Assembly (NCBI GenBank): GCA_034401795.1
Contig: CM067360.1
Span: 124,599,901 to 124,663,900 of the forward strand
DNA: 64,000 bases
DNA from: Chaetoderma sp. LZ-2023a
Taxonomy: Eukaryota; Mollusca; Caudofoveata; Chaetodermatida; Chaetodermatidae
Direction of reading: 5' to 3'
Under the pieces are notes generated by a model, which was not told where the DNA came from, searched no databases, and worked only from the letters and a program-made list of their open reading frames with translations. Positions 28,807 to 38,399 of this stretch are shown here, one piece after another. The number at the start of each line of letters is the position of its first letter. Position 1 is the stretch's first letter. The position numbers and the translations under genes are program-made.

Positions 28807-28875
28807 GGCCCTGCCTCAGCCGCCCCGCTGAGGTGAGGCTGAGCTGCTTTCGCAGTTTGCCAAGGCAAACATAAG

Positions 28876-29032
28876 ACGAATCTGACTGTGATTGGGAATG
28901 GACTCGGTACCTGCGGCTATGGTATTCCCGGACACAGTATGGGCAGGACCAGGAGAGTGCGGAGTTTTAATTGTTTATTTTGACCTAGACTAGATAATAG
29001 ACATTATCATAATAGTACATCTGGTAAGTATT
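28876..29032 (-). repeat. A2 right inverted terminal repeat
   Basis: Complement of 22292-22448, including both A2-specific variants. Confidence 0.93.
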
Positions 29033-29069
29033 AAGAATTCTCGTAGAAACAAAAGCGGATGCTTTTTTG

Positions 29070-29460
29070 ATTCCCTCCAGCAATCCTGATTCCAAAAATT
29101 CTTCAGAAAATCAGACAAGAGGAATGCCAAGTGCTTCTGATCGCCCCGGATTGGCCAAGCCGATCATGGTATACGGATCTGCTGGACCTTCTGGTCTGCA
29201 ATCCGGTTCCTCTGCCTCTGATGGACGATATTATCTTCCAGGGCAAGGCCCTTCACAACAATCCGTCAATGTTCAGATTGACTGCGTGGATGTTGTCAAG
29301 GAATCTAGAATTAAGGAGGGCTTTTCTGAGCAAGCAGCCATGTTTATGGCCAAAGCCAGGAGGGGGTCAACCTCCAGAGCATATAATTATAAAATCAACA
29401 GATTTGCAGAATGGTGCTCAAAAAGATGTATTGATCCAATGGATTCATTTATTCAAGTAG
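29070..29460 (+). pseudogene. element B ORF2, 3' part, beyond element A2
   Basis: Continues the Dam-like domain (LLIAPDWPSRSWYTDLLDLL) and ends with ..WIHLFK and a TAG at 29458-29460. It overlaps the start of the recombinase domain in the other frame. Confidence 0.8.
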
Positions 29461-30299
29461 TAGCTGATTTCCTCTGTCACCTCTATGATGCCTATAGCCT
29501 CAAGCCTAACTCTATTGCTGGTTATAAATCAGCATTAATGTCTGTTATTCCTTGCTTGGCTAAGAGGGGAAGTGATGAAGTAAATACATTGAATGTATTA
29601 ATTAAAGGCATGGGCAATCTAAGACCAAGGAATCCACCTGTGATTCCGTCTTGGAGTTTATCGCTAGTGCTTCAAGTACTAGGTGATAAGCCTTTTGAAC
29701 CACTTAGTTCCATTTCTATGAAACTATTAACACTGAAGACTGTGTTTTTAATTGCTGCGGCCTCGGCTAGGCGTAGGAGTGAAATTCATGCCTTATCAGC
29801 CGAGGATGACCGTTTTGTGGTTTCAGGGGAAGGCCTTAAGCTGCTACCTAGGATTAATTTCTTGGCTAAAAATCAGTCGTTGAAATATCCAGGTCAACCT
29901 ATTATTTTGCCTGCTTTAACTAGATATGATCCTAATTCTAAAGCATGGTGTCCCGTCCGGGCGCTGCGCCGGTACAAACAACGTACGGCGGCATGGCGCA
30001 CCGACCAGTCAGCGTTATGGTTGTCATATATTGAGCCCCATGGGAGGGCTTCTAAGGACACCATTTCCAGGTGGATTGTGGAATGCATTCAGTTTTGCCA
30101 TAGATCCGCCACCGGGAAGCAGGTTGACGTGGCCAAGGCTCACAGTGTCCGTGGCGTAGTGACATCCACGGCCCTATTTAATGGGGTCCCTGTGGATGAT
30201 ATTATGTCGGTGGCTCAGTGGCACTGTGAGTCAAGTTTTACAGACCATTATCTCCGTGACACCTCTAATCCTCTCGCCTTGTCGGTTTTGAAAAAATAA
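29070..30299 (+). pseudogene. element B ORF3, 3' part: tyrosine recombinase domain
   Basis: 409 codons with the full recombinase domain: SARRRSEIH, AHSVRG, WHCESS and nucleophile Tyr in DHYLRD. No internal stop. Cut from its upstream frame only by A2. The TAA stop is embedded in AATAAA (30295-30300). Could still be expressed from an internal start, but no evidence for that is visible. Confidence 0.85.
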
Positions 30300-30832
30300 A
30301 TCGGTTTATATTTTTTGAGGAGGTTTTTCCTCATTACTTATATATTTCACAATTAATTTATGGAAACACCCACTTTTTTGGGCCTGCATCAGTCTTTACC
30401 TATGGGAAGATGATGTCAGCAGCCATTTTCAACAAGGTCAGTCTTGTTCATGTGTTGTCCGTTGTTGATTGTATTGTCACGATTACCCGTTATTAATATG
30501 GTGATGGTTTGTGTATTTGTGTGGTTCATTGTTGAGAGTTACGAAAATGGAGCTTTTTCGTCTCTGTCCTGTAGTACATGGCACTTGTACGTAGAGAGCG
30601 TATAGGACATTGAGGTCAGTCGACTCTTCCTCCCAGGAAGGAGGGGGGGGGAGCGCATATGACATGCGGTCATCTCTCATACATCGGTGGTGTTATCCGA
30701 TGGTTAGTCAAATCCTGACTGTTTTTTCTTACAGTTTCAGAAGTTTAAGTGCCTTAAACGCAGAAAAGCGTATAGGGATGAGCTGGTCTTTTGACCTCGC
30801 CTCCCTCCCGCCAGATTCACTTTCGAATTCTG
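30300..30832 (+). other. B 3' non-coding region
   Basis: Carries a G9-AGCGC motif at 30643-30656, matching those of A and C. Otherwise no gene. Confidence 0.6.
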
Positions 30833-30931
30833 GCAATATCAAAAGTATTAGGGAGGTAAGTATACTCTTGAAGTGAAATAAACGAAATCTAGGATTTCTT
30901 TTTTCACGAGAGAGTTGATACTTACCTCCCT
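30833..30931 (+). repeat. element B internal complementary region
   Basis: The left half (AATATCAAAAGTATTAGGG..CTTGAAGTGAAA) is the complement of the left edge at 10584-10625; the right half (CGAAATCTAGG..ACTTACCTCCC) is the complement of 31168-31217. Confidence 0.92.
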
Positions 30932-30944
30932 AGATACGGACCCG

Positions 30945-30965
30945 GCCTCTCCACCCCACAGAGGC
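30945..30965 (+). other. B conserved hairpin after the internal complementary region
   Basis: GCCTCT / AGAGGC stem with loop CCACCCCAC. Element C has the same loop (CCACCCCAC) with stem GGCCTC / GAGGCC. Confidence 0.65.
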
Positions 30966-31001
30966 TCGGTCTTCAGGCTCTTAATAGTTGCATGTGTGTC
31001 A

Positions 31002-31177
31002 GCCAATAATCTAGTCAGAGGAAGTGCTAGTCTGCGCATGCGCGGTGGTGGGGCTGGCATCCGCCAGACTACGCTCTGACTCCCTGCCCAGTAGGGGCAC
31101 CTAACTGTTTTAAATCTGAGTGTTTATTGAGTGAAAGCCAATATTTAGCAATATCAAAAGTATTAGGGAGGTAAGTA
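31002..31177 (-). repeat. element B right inverted terminal repeat
   Basis: Complement of 10600-10776, including the GCGCATGCGC palindrome (31034-31043). Followed by a long right-edge arm to the core at 31218. Confidence 0.9.
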
Positions 31178-31325
31178 TCAACTCTCTCGTGAAAAAAGAA
31201 ATCCTAGATTTCGTTTATTTTGATGGCTTAATTGTTATATAGTTGTTACACGAATCTATCAATAATCACAATCTTTATGATGCTGTGCTGAAACAAAAAT
31301 TGGAAATTAAATTAAATTTATGGCA

Positions 31326-31420
31326 TGTTGAATATTTTACAATTACTTTGACTGAAAGCTGTTGCTACTTAAAGCAGAAACTGTTTCCAGTCAAAGTAAT
31401 TTCAAAATCCTCAACAGTTT
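31326..31420 (+). repeat. R1 hairpin core, isolated
   Basis: TTGAATATTTTACAATTACT and CAAAGTAATTTCAAAATCCT arms around GCTGTTGCTACTTAAAGCAG. It lies in the remaining 740 bp of intron between B and exon 5, which is otherwise featureless. Confidence 0.6.
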
Positions 31421-31960
31421 GGCACTGGTTTGTATTGACACTGTTGCTATGTGAATGAATGTGTCCCTACCCACAACGGTCCAATATTAGGATATATGAT
31501 ATTTACAACGTATCACAAATTTCTGCACTGTCTTCTAAAACTTGATTCATTCCATCATGCAGACAGCCGATATGATACAAAACAAAGGATTTTATGATAA
31601 TGTATGAAATATTTTGCTAACCAGAATGCAAGTGACACCCTTTATGCATGTATATACTGTGCCACATACTCAGCTCAATATCACGCAGCAAATAATACAG
31701 CACCATTTTCCAGCAAAACTAGTTTCAAAATAGTTAACAGCTTCAAATTTGTAATTATAGGCGCTACATTAAGTGATGCCATGTCAGTTGAATTATTCAA
31801 GTAGCTGTTCATGATATTTCTCGTGACATTTCTCATGATATCCAATTTTTAGTTGTTTATTGGGTGGGTGGGGTGTCCTGATCTACGTTTCTCACTGGGA
31901 TGTTTTACAGTTCTACTTGCTAGACTACAGTTTGCTAAATCATTTTGTTGCTGTCCTCAG

Positions 31961-32086
31961 ACAAAGCTGTCGTTAGAGGAGCAGCTGTGTAAGCTGAATG
32001 CTGATACAGAAGACATACACCTAGCTAATGAACAACATGAGATAGCTAAAAGAAATTTAGAGGAGGAACTTCAGGCTGTCAAAAAG
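31961..32086 (+). CDS. host coiled-coil gene, exon 5
   Basis: Acceptor ..GCTGTCCTCAG, donor GTAATT. 126 nt, 42 codons (six heptads), phase 0 to 0; begins TKLSLEEQLCKLNADTED and ends LEEELQAVKK. It continues exon 4 in frame across the 21-kb intron that holds element B. Confidence 0.8.
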
Positions 32087-32616
32087 GTAATTGACCTTTC
32101 CAGTTTATCCATTCATCATATGACATCATAATCAACTGCGTGACATGTAAAATGACTTAATCAATGACATAGATGGATACATCATTTTAGTGATATGGAA
32201 GCAATACCAATTTTTGTTATTTTACCGTTATATTAGAAAATTCCCATTTGAAGTAAAATTTGTAGAATTTTCGTTTCAGATATTTCCAAAACTAGTGGTT
32301 TTGAAAGCTTTATGCCTACCCATCCCACCACTATCAGTACATCTGTGAGTATTTATCTAAAATGATTGTGATTATAAAACCTGCACAAGCCTACCACAGA
32401 ATGGTTAAGGGTTATTATGTATAGATCTTTTGGGTCTTGTTATTCTTTTATGAAAAAGCATTCTAGGAATGGTATGATGCCATGCTACGGTTTATTGAGC
32501 CTGGTAAAGATGCTATATTAACTGATGGTTGTCTCCAACATATCTTTTCTGACTGTATATCTAAATTATGATTGATATTCTGAGAGATTAAGTATTATAC
32601 ATGGTATTTTTATCAG
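32087..32616. other. intron between exons 5 and 6
   Basis: 530 bp. Its first 75 bp match the distal part of R1 copies (CATATGACATCATAATCAAC); the rest shows nothing recognisable. Confidence 0.6.
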
Positions 32617-32784
32617 GTTAGTAAGGACCTTTCCGCTGAATTATCAACAGTGAAAAATGCCTATGAGCGGACACAGGAGCAGACCAATCTATTAGAGAAT
32701 GGTAAACGATTGTCTGCAGAACAACACAGATTGGTGGAACAAGAAAACTGCAGACTGGAGACTGAAGTGACCAAGATGAAGCAG
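32617..32784 (+). CDS. host coiled-coil gene, exon 6
   Basis: Acceptor ..TTTTTATCAG, donor GTACTG. 168 nt, 56 codons (eight heptads), phase 0 to 0. Starts VSKDLSAELSTVKNAYE and ends ETEVTKMKQ. Same size as exon 4, and the exon 3-4 / exon 5-6 size pair 126+168 is repeated. Confidence 0.8.
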
Positions 32785-33703
32785 GTACTGGAGACTTGTC
32801 TACCATATCTACATGTATATCTCAGAAATAACATAAATTGTTTCCAAAACAAAACATACAGTTGGATATTTTGAGCCTAAGGCAGCAATGTCTTCCGATC
32901 CAGTTATGATTACAATATTTAGCAGACCATTGCTTAGTAACTGACTTGTTTGTGTTTTTGTTTTGGAAGTTTTAGTGTATTTATAATGGCTACTGTATGA
33001 ATGGCTCGTGTTTCATGAGTTTAAATTAATACTTTGATGGTTAAGGCAGCCACAATCAACATCGAAAGTGGTTCTAAAGAATTTCCATTTACAGGCCGAG
33101 CAGAATATTATCAAAATTTGCTGTATTATGTTAATTAATGAAGTGAATATATTTTGATGATGATGCTTCCATTCGAAAAAAAACAACAATCTAAGGTTGC
33201 AGACCCTTGCCCGTCTGCTTTTGTCACATTATACAATTTTTTTGTTTATCGGATCGCGAGTAAAGTGGCAAAATCCTATATTATGCTTGCACACTTTTGT
33301 GCGTTAAATATTGAGCCAAATCAGGCCAGCAGTTTTCAAGATATTGATTGATCCAAAATTTGATCAAATTCAGATCCTGTTTTCTTTATTCATCTCATGA
33401 CCAAGGTCTGGAACTCCTCTTTCACGGTAAGCTCTTACGTGGTGTTCAAGTCATATCACTAGTTTTTGAGAGACAATGCCAGAGATGCAAACAAACGGAT
33501 CCGAATGCAATACCCTCTTGGCCGTACTGGGAGAGGGTAATAAATTAGAGCTTCTTCCCAACTTTAGTATATATGTGAAAGGTTTAGTATATTCTTCTAT
33601 AATATACAAAACTATCAGAGCGTAATGGTCACAGATTTGGCGCTATTCACGATTCTAGGTCTTCGTTGTTATGTGACAAAGAGATCTTATGGTTACTTTA
33701 CAG
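32785..33703. other. intron between exons 6 and 7
   Basis: 919 bp, AT-rich. A partial R2 arm (about 33035-33120, CATTTACAGGCCGAGCAG..) and, from 33170, a decayed mollusc-type repeat. No gene. Confidence 0.5.
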
Positions 33704-33775
33704 CTGGTGGAAGCAAGGGAAGATGAATGCAGAAAGGAACGTGAGCAGCTCGAGGAAAGCGCACATAGGCTCAGG
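33704..33775 (+). CDS. host coiled-coil gene, exon 7
   Basis: Acceptor ..GTTACTTTACAG, donor GTAATA. 72 nt, 24 codons (LVEAREDECRKEREQ..), phase 0 to 0. Very charged helix. The donor is followed at once by a TAA trinucleotide run (AATAATAATAATAATAATAA) in the intron. Confidence 0.75.
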
Positions 33776-33949
33776 GTAATAGTAATAATAATAATAATAA
33801 TAAACCGGGTCTTGAAACCAGGTGCCTGTTAAAACCATAAGCTTTTATTTCTTTAGCCACTTAAAGACTAACTGATCTGGACCAATTTTAGCCATCCAGA
33901 TAATAGATTGTAGAATAGATAGTCTATACAGATCACTTGCAGGCTATTC

Positions 33950-34225
33950 ATAATGCTCTGTATCACCAAAACAGCTAGAGCTGCTCCAAATTAGGTTTCT
34001 TTTAATGACGAAGCCTGCTATTTAAATGGCTGCTACAGTGGTCCTAAGGATTATTCTTTACAGGCCAAGAGAAGGATATTTTGAAAATGTATTGCTAAAA
34101 TGCATGGCTGAATAACAGAGCCATGTCATTACAGTGATAAATTAAAAAAATCATATCTTGGTCAACAAATGAACATTTCTATGAGAAAATTCATATTCTC
34201 TTGACCAAATTTGACCATTAAATGG
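33950..34225. repeat. R2 foldback copies, degenerate
   Basis: A partial R2 arm pair: TTACAGGCCAAGAGAAGGAT on the left and an ATCTTGGTCAACAAATGAAC right part, with GGCTGAATAACAGAGCCATG in the centre. It fills most of the intron between exons 7 and 8. Confidence 0.55.
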
Positions 34226-34428
34226 TTAATTCATCCGAGATTTAATACCCTCAAGAATTTCAAGCAGTAATCATACTGTTATCAAAAATCTTGTTTCATA
34301 ATATTTTTCATGTGCAAGCAGATCTATTCTTTTTGTGACATACAACATGTACATGGCATAATTATATCCCAAAATCTTGCCCTTGATCGCGATAATTCAC
34401 AATGTTTTCTGATTCTTCTGATTTTCAG

Positions 34429-34494
34429 GATGAGCTTCGGTCTCTGCGAATGAACAAGACAGAGCTTGAAGATTCTTGTCATGATCTTGAAATG
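34429..34494 (+). CDS. host coiled-coil gene, exon 8
   Basis: Acceptor ..TTCTGATTTTCAG, donor GTAAGT. 66 nt, 22 codons: DELRSLRMNKTELEDSCHDL and two more residues, phase 0 to 0. Confidence 0.75.
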
Positions 34495-34539
34495 GTAAGT
34501 ATGGCTGATCGTCAATGGATATCTTTTATACTATTTAAC

Positions 34540-35460
34540 ACTTTAATGGTCATGGCCTCTGCTATGGTCTTATGGAATGTCCATTTACAGGGCAAGTGAA
34601 TACAATTTTGAAAATTTACCACTGGAATAACTGGCTCCACAACCAAGTCAGGTATTCCAGTGATAAATTTTCAAAAATTGTATTCTCTTGGTCTGTAAAT
34701 GGGCATTCAATAAGAAAGTATTTAAATTTTCTTGACAAAATTTGACCATTAAGGATTAAATTGATTGGAAATGGATCAATATTGAGCCCATCATCACTCA
34801 GTCTTCATTGTCTTGACATGTTAATGGTCAGCATTTGACAACAAATTAAAGTTTCTGCTTGCTAAATGTACTTTTGCAGGCCAAGAGAAGACTACGTTTG
34901 AAATTTTACCACAAATGGTTGAATTTCAAAAATACTCTTCTCTTTGGCTGCAAATGATTTCTCAAAACATCTGCAAAGGTAAATATTGGCTGGCTTGAGC
35001 ATTAAGTGACCACCTGTGCTAAGTGACCACCTGCGCTAAGTGGCCACCTGCGCTAAGTGACCACCTGTGCTAAGTGACCACCTGCGCTAAGTGACCACCT
35101 GCGCTAAGTGACCACCTGCGCTAAGTGACCACCTGCGCTAAGTGACTGCCTGTCCTAAGTGACCACTATCTGGTTCTTATTCAGGACCATATGTTTGTAG
35201 GGTGAATGTTAAGAAAGGTGTTCATCAGGGGGTGGGTGATAGGAAATTTTAACGCTTTACTCGTCAAGATTGGTCAGGTTGTTTAAAAATTTTCCCTACT
35301 GCGTGTCTGCCATTTACAGGACAAGAGAAACATATTTTTGAAAACAACAGGTCATTCTAGTGATAAATTGTCAAAAATAGTCTCTTGGCCTGCAAATTAA
35401 CATTTCTCAAGGCCACTGCAGAGGCCAGTCTTGTCAGATTGACCATTAAGGAGTTGATAC
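34540..35460. repeat. three R2 foldback copies around a 17-bp satellite
   Basis: R2 copies at about 34540-34760, 34795-35000 and 35235-35460, each with arms of the type AAGAGAAGACTA..TTTTGAAAATTTACCACTGG and its complement. The 17-bp tandem array at 35003-35166 lies between the second and third. This is most of the intron between exons 8 and 9. Confidence 0.65.
35003..35166 (+). repeat. 17-bp tandem repeat, about 9.6 copies
   Basis: Unit TAAGTGACCACCTGCGC with single-base variants (TGTGC, GGCC). Nine full units plus a partial. Most changes sit at the CG position (GCGC to GTGC). Confidence 0.9.
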
Positions 35461-35612
35461 ACTTTAAGTTTTGTATGTAAAGTTTATGGCATATTGCAGT
35501 ATTTAATATTATACATTCCCTAGCTTCCCGAACACTGCACCCTAGGAACACTACACCCTATATGCCTGTATTTATGTATCTAATCCTTACAAATAAAGCT
35601 ATTCTTCCTCAG

Positions 35613-35774
35613 AGGCTAAAGCGCACAAGTGGAGAGTTGCAGAACAGCACCTCTATGCAGCATACAGAGATAGATACATGGCGAAATACGTGCGAGCGGC
35701 TCACAAAATCTGTCAGCTCAAAAGAGGCGGAGCTTCAGGAGCTGAGTGACAAATGTGCCATATTGGATGAAATG
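35613..35774 (+). CDS. host coiled-coil gene, exon 9
   Basis: Acceptor ..CTATTCTTCCTCAG, donor GTATTT. 162 nt, 54 codons, phase 0 to 0. Begins RLKRTSGELQNSTSMQHTEI and ends DKCAILDEM. Less regular heptads in its first third (TSMQHTEIDTW), typical again after LTKSVSSKEAELQELSD. Confidence 0.8.
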
Positions 35775-38066
35775 GTATTTAAATTCATTTAAAATGTGGT
35801 GGGATATTTAAATTTATTATTTTGTGCGTTATCTTCATTTATACTAAAAAAATTAATGTATTATTATATTTAATTTTGCTAAAAACTATTTTAACTAATT
35901 TCACTGACAGTATTCTAGTCAAATTAGTTTCAAAATATTCAGCACAACTTTTTATAGAATTATAAATCATTTATTCTCTCTAATGTATGATTGAAAGTGT
36001 TAGTCTATGTTGTAGTTAAATACATGTAAAATGTATGGAGAAACATGACCCGTATTGAACAAAGGCATGTGGTCATTTCAAAATTACATAGGACCATGAC
36101 CCCGTGGCTGAATTGCTAGAATGAAGAGTGATCAATAGAGAAGATGATTGCCATATATTAGGGACTTACTATTTCCGTGTCAAGACAACCAATTTTCAGA
36201 AATCTTGTTGCATGACTGATTCAAATTATCATAATTCTCTCTCTACTGTATTATTAGTACATTTTAGGAAATCCTGCAAAATTATAGCTCTCAGATCGCA
36301 ATATTTTTTGGAGATATGGACGCTAGAACAGCAAGGGGTCCACCACATGTGACGCAATTGTCATTTTGTGGCATTTTCAAGGCTCTGTAAATTCTTAACC
36401 TGAGATCCAATTCCAATAAAAGTTTCAGTACTTGGTCACATGTAGGTACCCTCTCGAAATATGCAGGGCATAATAATTTGTGTGCTCGTGTTGGTAACCT
36501 AGGTAACATTAAAAATGAAAATTTATTCAAAAGTGACAAATTTTCAGACCCACTTGGGATTACAATTATGTTAAAACTATTGGAGTTACAAACTTAATAC
36601 TTGATGGGTCAATTACATATATATTTGTTAGTTTATACATAAAAGAAAAAATATGTGGTTCTTAACATTTATGAAATATAAGCCCTTGAAATTGGCCCAA
36701 CCTGAAAATTATCCTATATTCAATTGTCAGGATGACCATGTGGGATAGGTGGAAGAGAGAAGACTATTTTTGAAAATTTAACACTGAAGTGAATCGCTCA
36801 ATAACCAATCATTCCAGTGGTACATTTTTATGCTCCCCGAAAAGAATTTCGCGGGAGCATATAGTCGTCGCTTTGTCCATCCGTTCACCATATATAAGTT
36901 TGTCCGGGGCATAGTTTCAAGACTTTTTCACATATGGTCACCAAACTTGGTATGGGGATGCATCTTAGGGAGAAGGTGTGCGGAGTATGAAAAGTAGGTC
37001 ACGCTGACCTACTTTTCATGGTAGACTGAATATCACAGAAAATGTTTGTCCGGGGCATAGTTTCAAGGCTTTTTCATATATGGTCACCAAACTTGGTATG
37101 TGGATGCATCTTAGGAAGAATGTGTGCGGAGTATGAAAAGTAGGTCATGCTGACCTACTTTTCATGGTCGACTGAATTTCACAGAAAATGTTTGTCCGGT
37201 GCATAGTTTCAAGACTTGCACGTATGGTCACCAAACTTGGTATGTGGATGCATCTTAGGGAGAAGCTGTGCACAGTATGAAAAGTAGGTCATGCTGACCT
37301 ACTTTTCATGGTAGACTGAATATCACAGAAAATGTTTGTCCGGGCCATAGTTTCAAGACTCACATATGGTCACCAAACTTGGTATGTGGATGCATCTTAG
37401 GGAGAAGGTGAGCACAGTACGAAAAGTAGGTCATGCTGACCTACTTTTCATGGTCGACTGAATATCACAGAAAATGTTTCTCTGGGCCATAGTTTCAAGA
37501 CCTTTTCACATATGGTCACCAAACTTGGTATTGATTATTACAGAAAATATCTCTGTTCATTTTGAACATAGTTTTTATATGTACTTTTCATATGGTGCCA
37601 AGCAAAGTCTAAGTGTGTTTATTTAGAGAAACTTAAATTTTGTTTTTATTAAGCTATCCTTAACAAATTGTTCATTAGGGCAAATCCTGCCAGACCAAAA
37701 GAATGATGGCCCACCGAATCATTCCTACTCCCCAAATTGTGGATTTAACATCATTACCCCAAACCAACAATATTTTAAGGATGACCTAATATGGTGATAT
37801 CTCATTGACAATTTCAAGTTCATTTCTCTGTGTCTGAGCCACAGTTCCAAGCCTTTCTCTGAAGCATATGCCTTCGGGTTATCCATTCAGTTTCTCTGCA
37901 GAGTATGCCTTCGGGGAGCATACATCAATTTATTGATTTGCCTTGTTACTAATTGTCTTCTCTTTGTGTGCAAATGGACATTTCTTAAGACGACTACAGA
38001 AACAGTTTTGACGGGTTTGATTGTTAAAGGGTTAAGGCGTATACAGGCTCTTTGTTGCCCTTACAG
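35775..38066. other. intron between exons 9 and 10
   Basis: An R1 right-arm fragment at about 35895-35945, AT-rich sequence to 36720, then an R2 copy split by a CTCCCCG-type repeat block (36725-38035). No other feature. Confidence 0.6.
36725..38035. repeat. R2 copy split by a CTCCCCG-type repeat with 146-bp tandem units
   Basis: R2 left part to about 36828 and right part from about 37926 enclose a block bounded by TGCTCCCCGAAAAGAATTTC and CTTCGGGGAGCATA. Inside, GTTTGTCCGGG-type unit starts fall at 36898, 37044, 37190, 37334 and 37476 (periods 146, 146, 144, 142). Each unit carries GAAAAGTAGGTCA-TGC-TGACCTACTTTTC, a 13-bp perfect inverted repeat. The block type is common in molluscs. Confidence 0.8.
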
Positions 38067-38146
38067 GTGTCCAAACTTAAGGTGGATGGTGAACAGTATA
38101 AGGACCAGGCAGATGGCCTCATGTATGAACAGCAGGAAATGGACAG
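38067..38146 (+). CDS. host coiled-coil gene, exon 10
   Basis: Acceptor ..TTGTTGCCCTTACAG, donor GTAACC. 80 nt: 26 codons plus two bases (AG) that complete an Arg with exon 11. Begins VSKLKVDGEQYKDQ and ends EQQEMD(R). Confidence 0.78.
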
Positions 38147-38399
38147 GTAACCGTGCACTTTCAGTCTAATTGATTAATAGATAGAATTGAATGGAAGATT
38201 ATTCACTTTTTATTCAGGAATTGAAATGTTTTAAAGGTATATGTACATGACTTCATAATCACCATCATCATCGTCACTTCATCTTGGAAATCACAGTGCC
38301 AAGGCAGAAGTATAGGAAAGCTGTTGAACATTATGTGACTAATTTCTAGAGGTGTGTATTGCCAGGGACCTCGAGATATAATTCGTATTGTGATACACC

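Larger units (their letters stand above)
22278..29069 (+). mobile_element. DIRS element A, copy 2 (A2), 6792 bp
   Basis: Almost identical to A1. Left junction CATACGC-ATT-CTAC, right TTTTTTG-ATT-CCCTCC. The implied empty site CATACGC-ATT-CCCTCC matches CATACGC-ATA-CCCTCC in element C (about 51410), so integration added no target duplication and used the shared ATT core. It interrupts ORF2 and ORF3 of B, in the same orientation. All three ORFs are open. Confidence 0.93.
10584..31217 (+). mobile_element. DIRS element B, carrying two nested DIRS-A insertions
   Basis: A tyrosine-recombinase retrotransposon with inverted terminal repeats (10600-10776; 31002-31177) and an internal complementary region (30833-30931) whose left half is the complement of the left edge and right half the complement of the right edge, the DIRS1 signature. 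Flanks are GAA-TTTT on the left and TTTT-GATGG on the right: no target duplication, only a short T core. Removing A1 (11530-18320) and A2 (22278-29069) leaves about 7.05 kb with all three reading frames open, so B looks intact until interrupted. It lies in the same orientation as the host gene, in the intron between exons 4 and 5. Confidence 0.9.

Noticed and set aside
11530-29069. A1 and A2 as one tandem segmental duplication
   Set aside because: Each has its own clean junctions and a separately reconstructable empty site in different parts of element B, and the terminal repeats differ in a copy-specific way.
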